From positions 1 through 62,622 of the forward strand of contig CALUZR010000014.1 of assembly GCA_944325335.1 (NCBI GenBank): 62,622 bases of DNA. The letters run 5' to 3'. A program made the position numbers and the translations under genes. Source of the DNA: an uncultured Parabacteroides sp. Its GTDB lineage: Bacteria; Bacteroidota; Bacteroidia; Bacteroidales; Tannerellaceae. Below are positions 62,550 to 62,622 of this stretch, one piece after another. Position 1 is the first letter of the stretch, and every line of letters starts with the position of its first letter. Below the pieces are notes generated by a model. The model made no database searches. It was not told the DNA's origin and worked only from the letters and a program-made list of their open reading frames with translations.

Positions 62550-62622
62550 GGGGTCAGCGGAAAATTTATGTGGATAAGACGAGTAAAAGTTGTACCTTTG
62601 TCGCATGAATGAATCCGTTTTA
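62550..62622. repeat. Right copy of 73-bp terminal inverted repeat
   Basis: Exact reverse complement of 2-74. Here it follows non-coding AT-rich DNA and not a gene, although the frame for the last 17 residues of the 16-444 protein is preserved. TACCTTTG at 62593-62600 points out of the right end. Confidence 0.9.
62593..62600 (+). promoter_or_regulatory. Outward-facing -7 box inside the terminal repeat
   Basis: TACCTTTG matches the -7 consensus and would drive a gene beyond the window. The -33 region is not clear. The same box lies in the left copy, pointing out of the left end. Confidence 0.45.

Noticed and set aside
1..62622. Insertion sequences, prophage, integrative element
   Set aside because: No transposase, integrase, phage structural or conjugation gene is present among the reading frames.

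Overview
The window looks like chromosomal DNA of a Bacteroidales bacterium, most likely Tannerellaceae (Parabacteroides-like). The reasons are promoters of the Bacteroidetes type (TAnnTTTG -7 box), a SusC/SusD pair, DUF6383-type surface proteins with MNKK signal peptides, T9SS-like C-terminal domains, FimB/Mfa2-like and DUF5107 proteins, and gene orders typical of the group (yceD-rpmF-fabH-era-der; DUF1599/BT_3928-like/tpiA/SPOR/folE). I see no rRNA, tRNA, CRISPR, prophage or insertion sequence. The two ends of the window are a perfect 73-bp inverted repeat of each other.

Layout. 1-2.4 kb: a short DUF6383-type gene running into the left end, then a Septu-like defence pair (AAA ATPase plus HNH nuclease). 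2.7-9 kb: an envelope redox/iron cluster (two porins, imelysin lipoprotein, di-heme DUF1111 protein, c-type heme lipoprotein). 9-13 kb: tandem RidA protein, hemerythrin-type Fe-S repair protein, a LuxR regulator with a degenerate receiver, and a third porin. 13-24 kb: DUF6261-like protein, GH16, HAD phosphatase, coiled-coil lipoprotein, rsmI, glycine-zipper lipoprotein, M16 protease, GH-like lipoprotein. 24-33 kb: mla ABC genes, AraC-type protein, an unknown gene, the der-era-fabH-rpmF-yceD block, a histidine kinase. 33-38.5 kb: fimbrial-type lipoprotein and a 1100-aa DUF6383 surface protein. 39-47 kb: DUF5107-SusD-SusC locus. 48-54 kb: lrgAB, mgtE, rsmA, flippase-like protein, pepD. 54-57.5 kb: GLUG-repeat surface protein and HicAB toxin-antitoxin. 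57.6-62.2 kb: Mpv17-like protein and the DUF1599-folE housekeeping group.

Three patterns are not explained by the genes. (1) Two homologous structured RNAs of 260-300 nt, at 34746-35046 (+) and 56473-56734 (-), each start at a -7 box, keep the same helices through compensatory changes, end in a terminator-like hairpin, and sit directly upstream of the two large T9SS-type surface protein genes. (2) Almost every long intergenic gap carries its own array of short palindromes; the palindrome differs from array to array, but dyad centres are always 21-23 bp apart (or two palindromes alternate in a 41-43 bp unit). (3) Signs of surface variation: the terminal inverted repeat cutting a DUF6383 gene and carrying an outward promoter, a G8 tract where the -33 element of the susC promoter should be, and mosaic codon use in the large DUF6383 gene. 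All positions and homologies were read by eye; no database search was possible.
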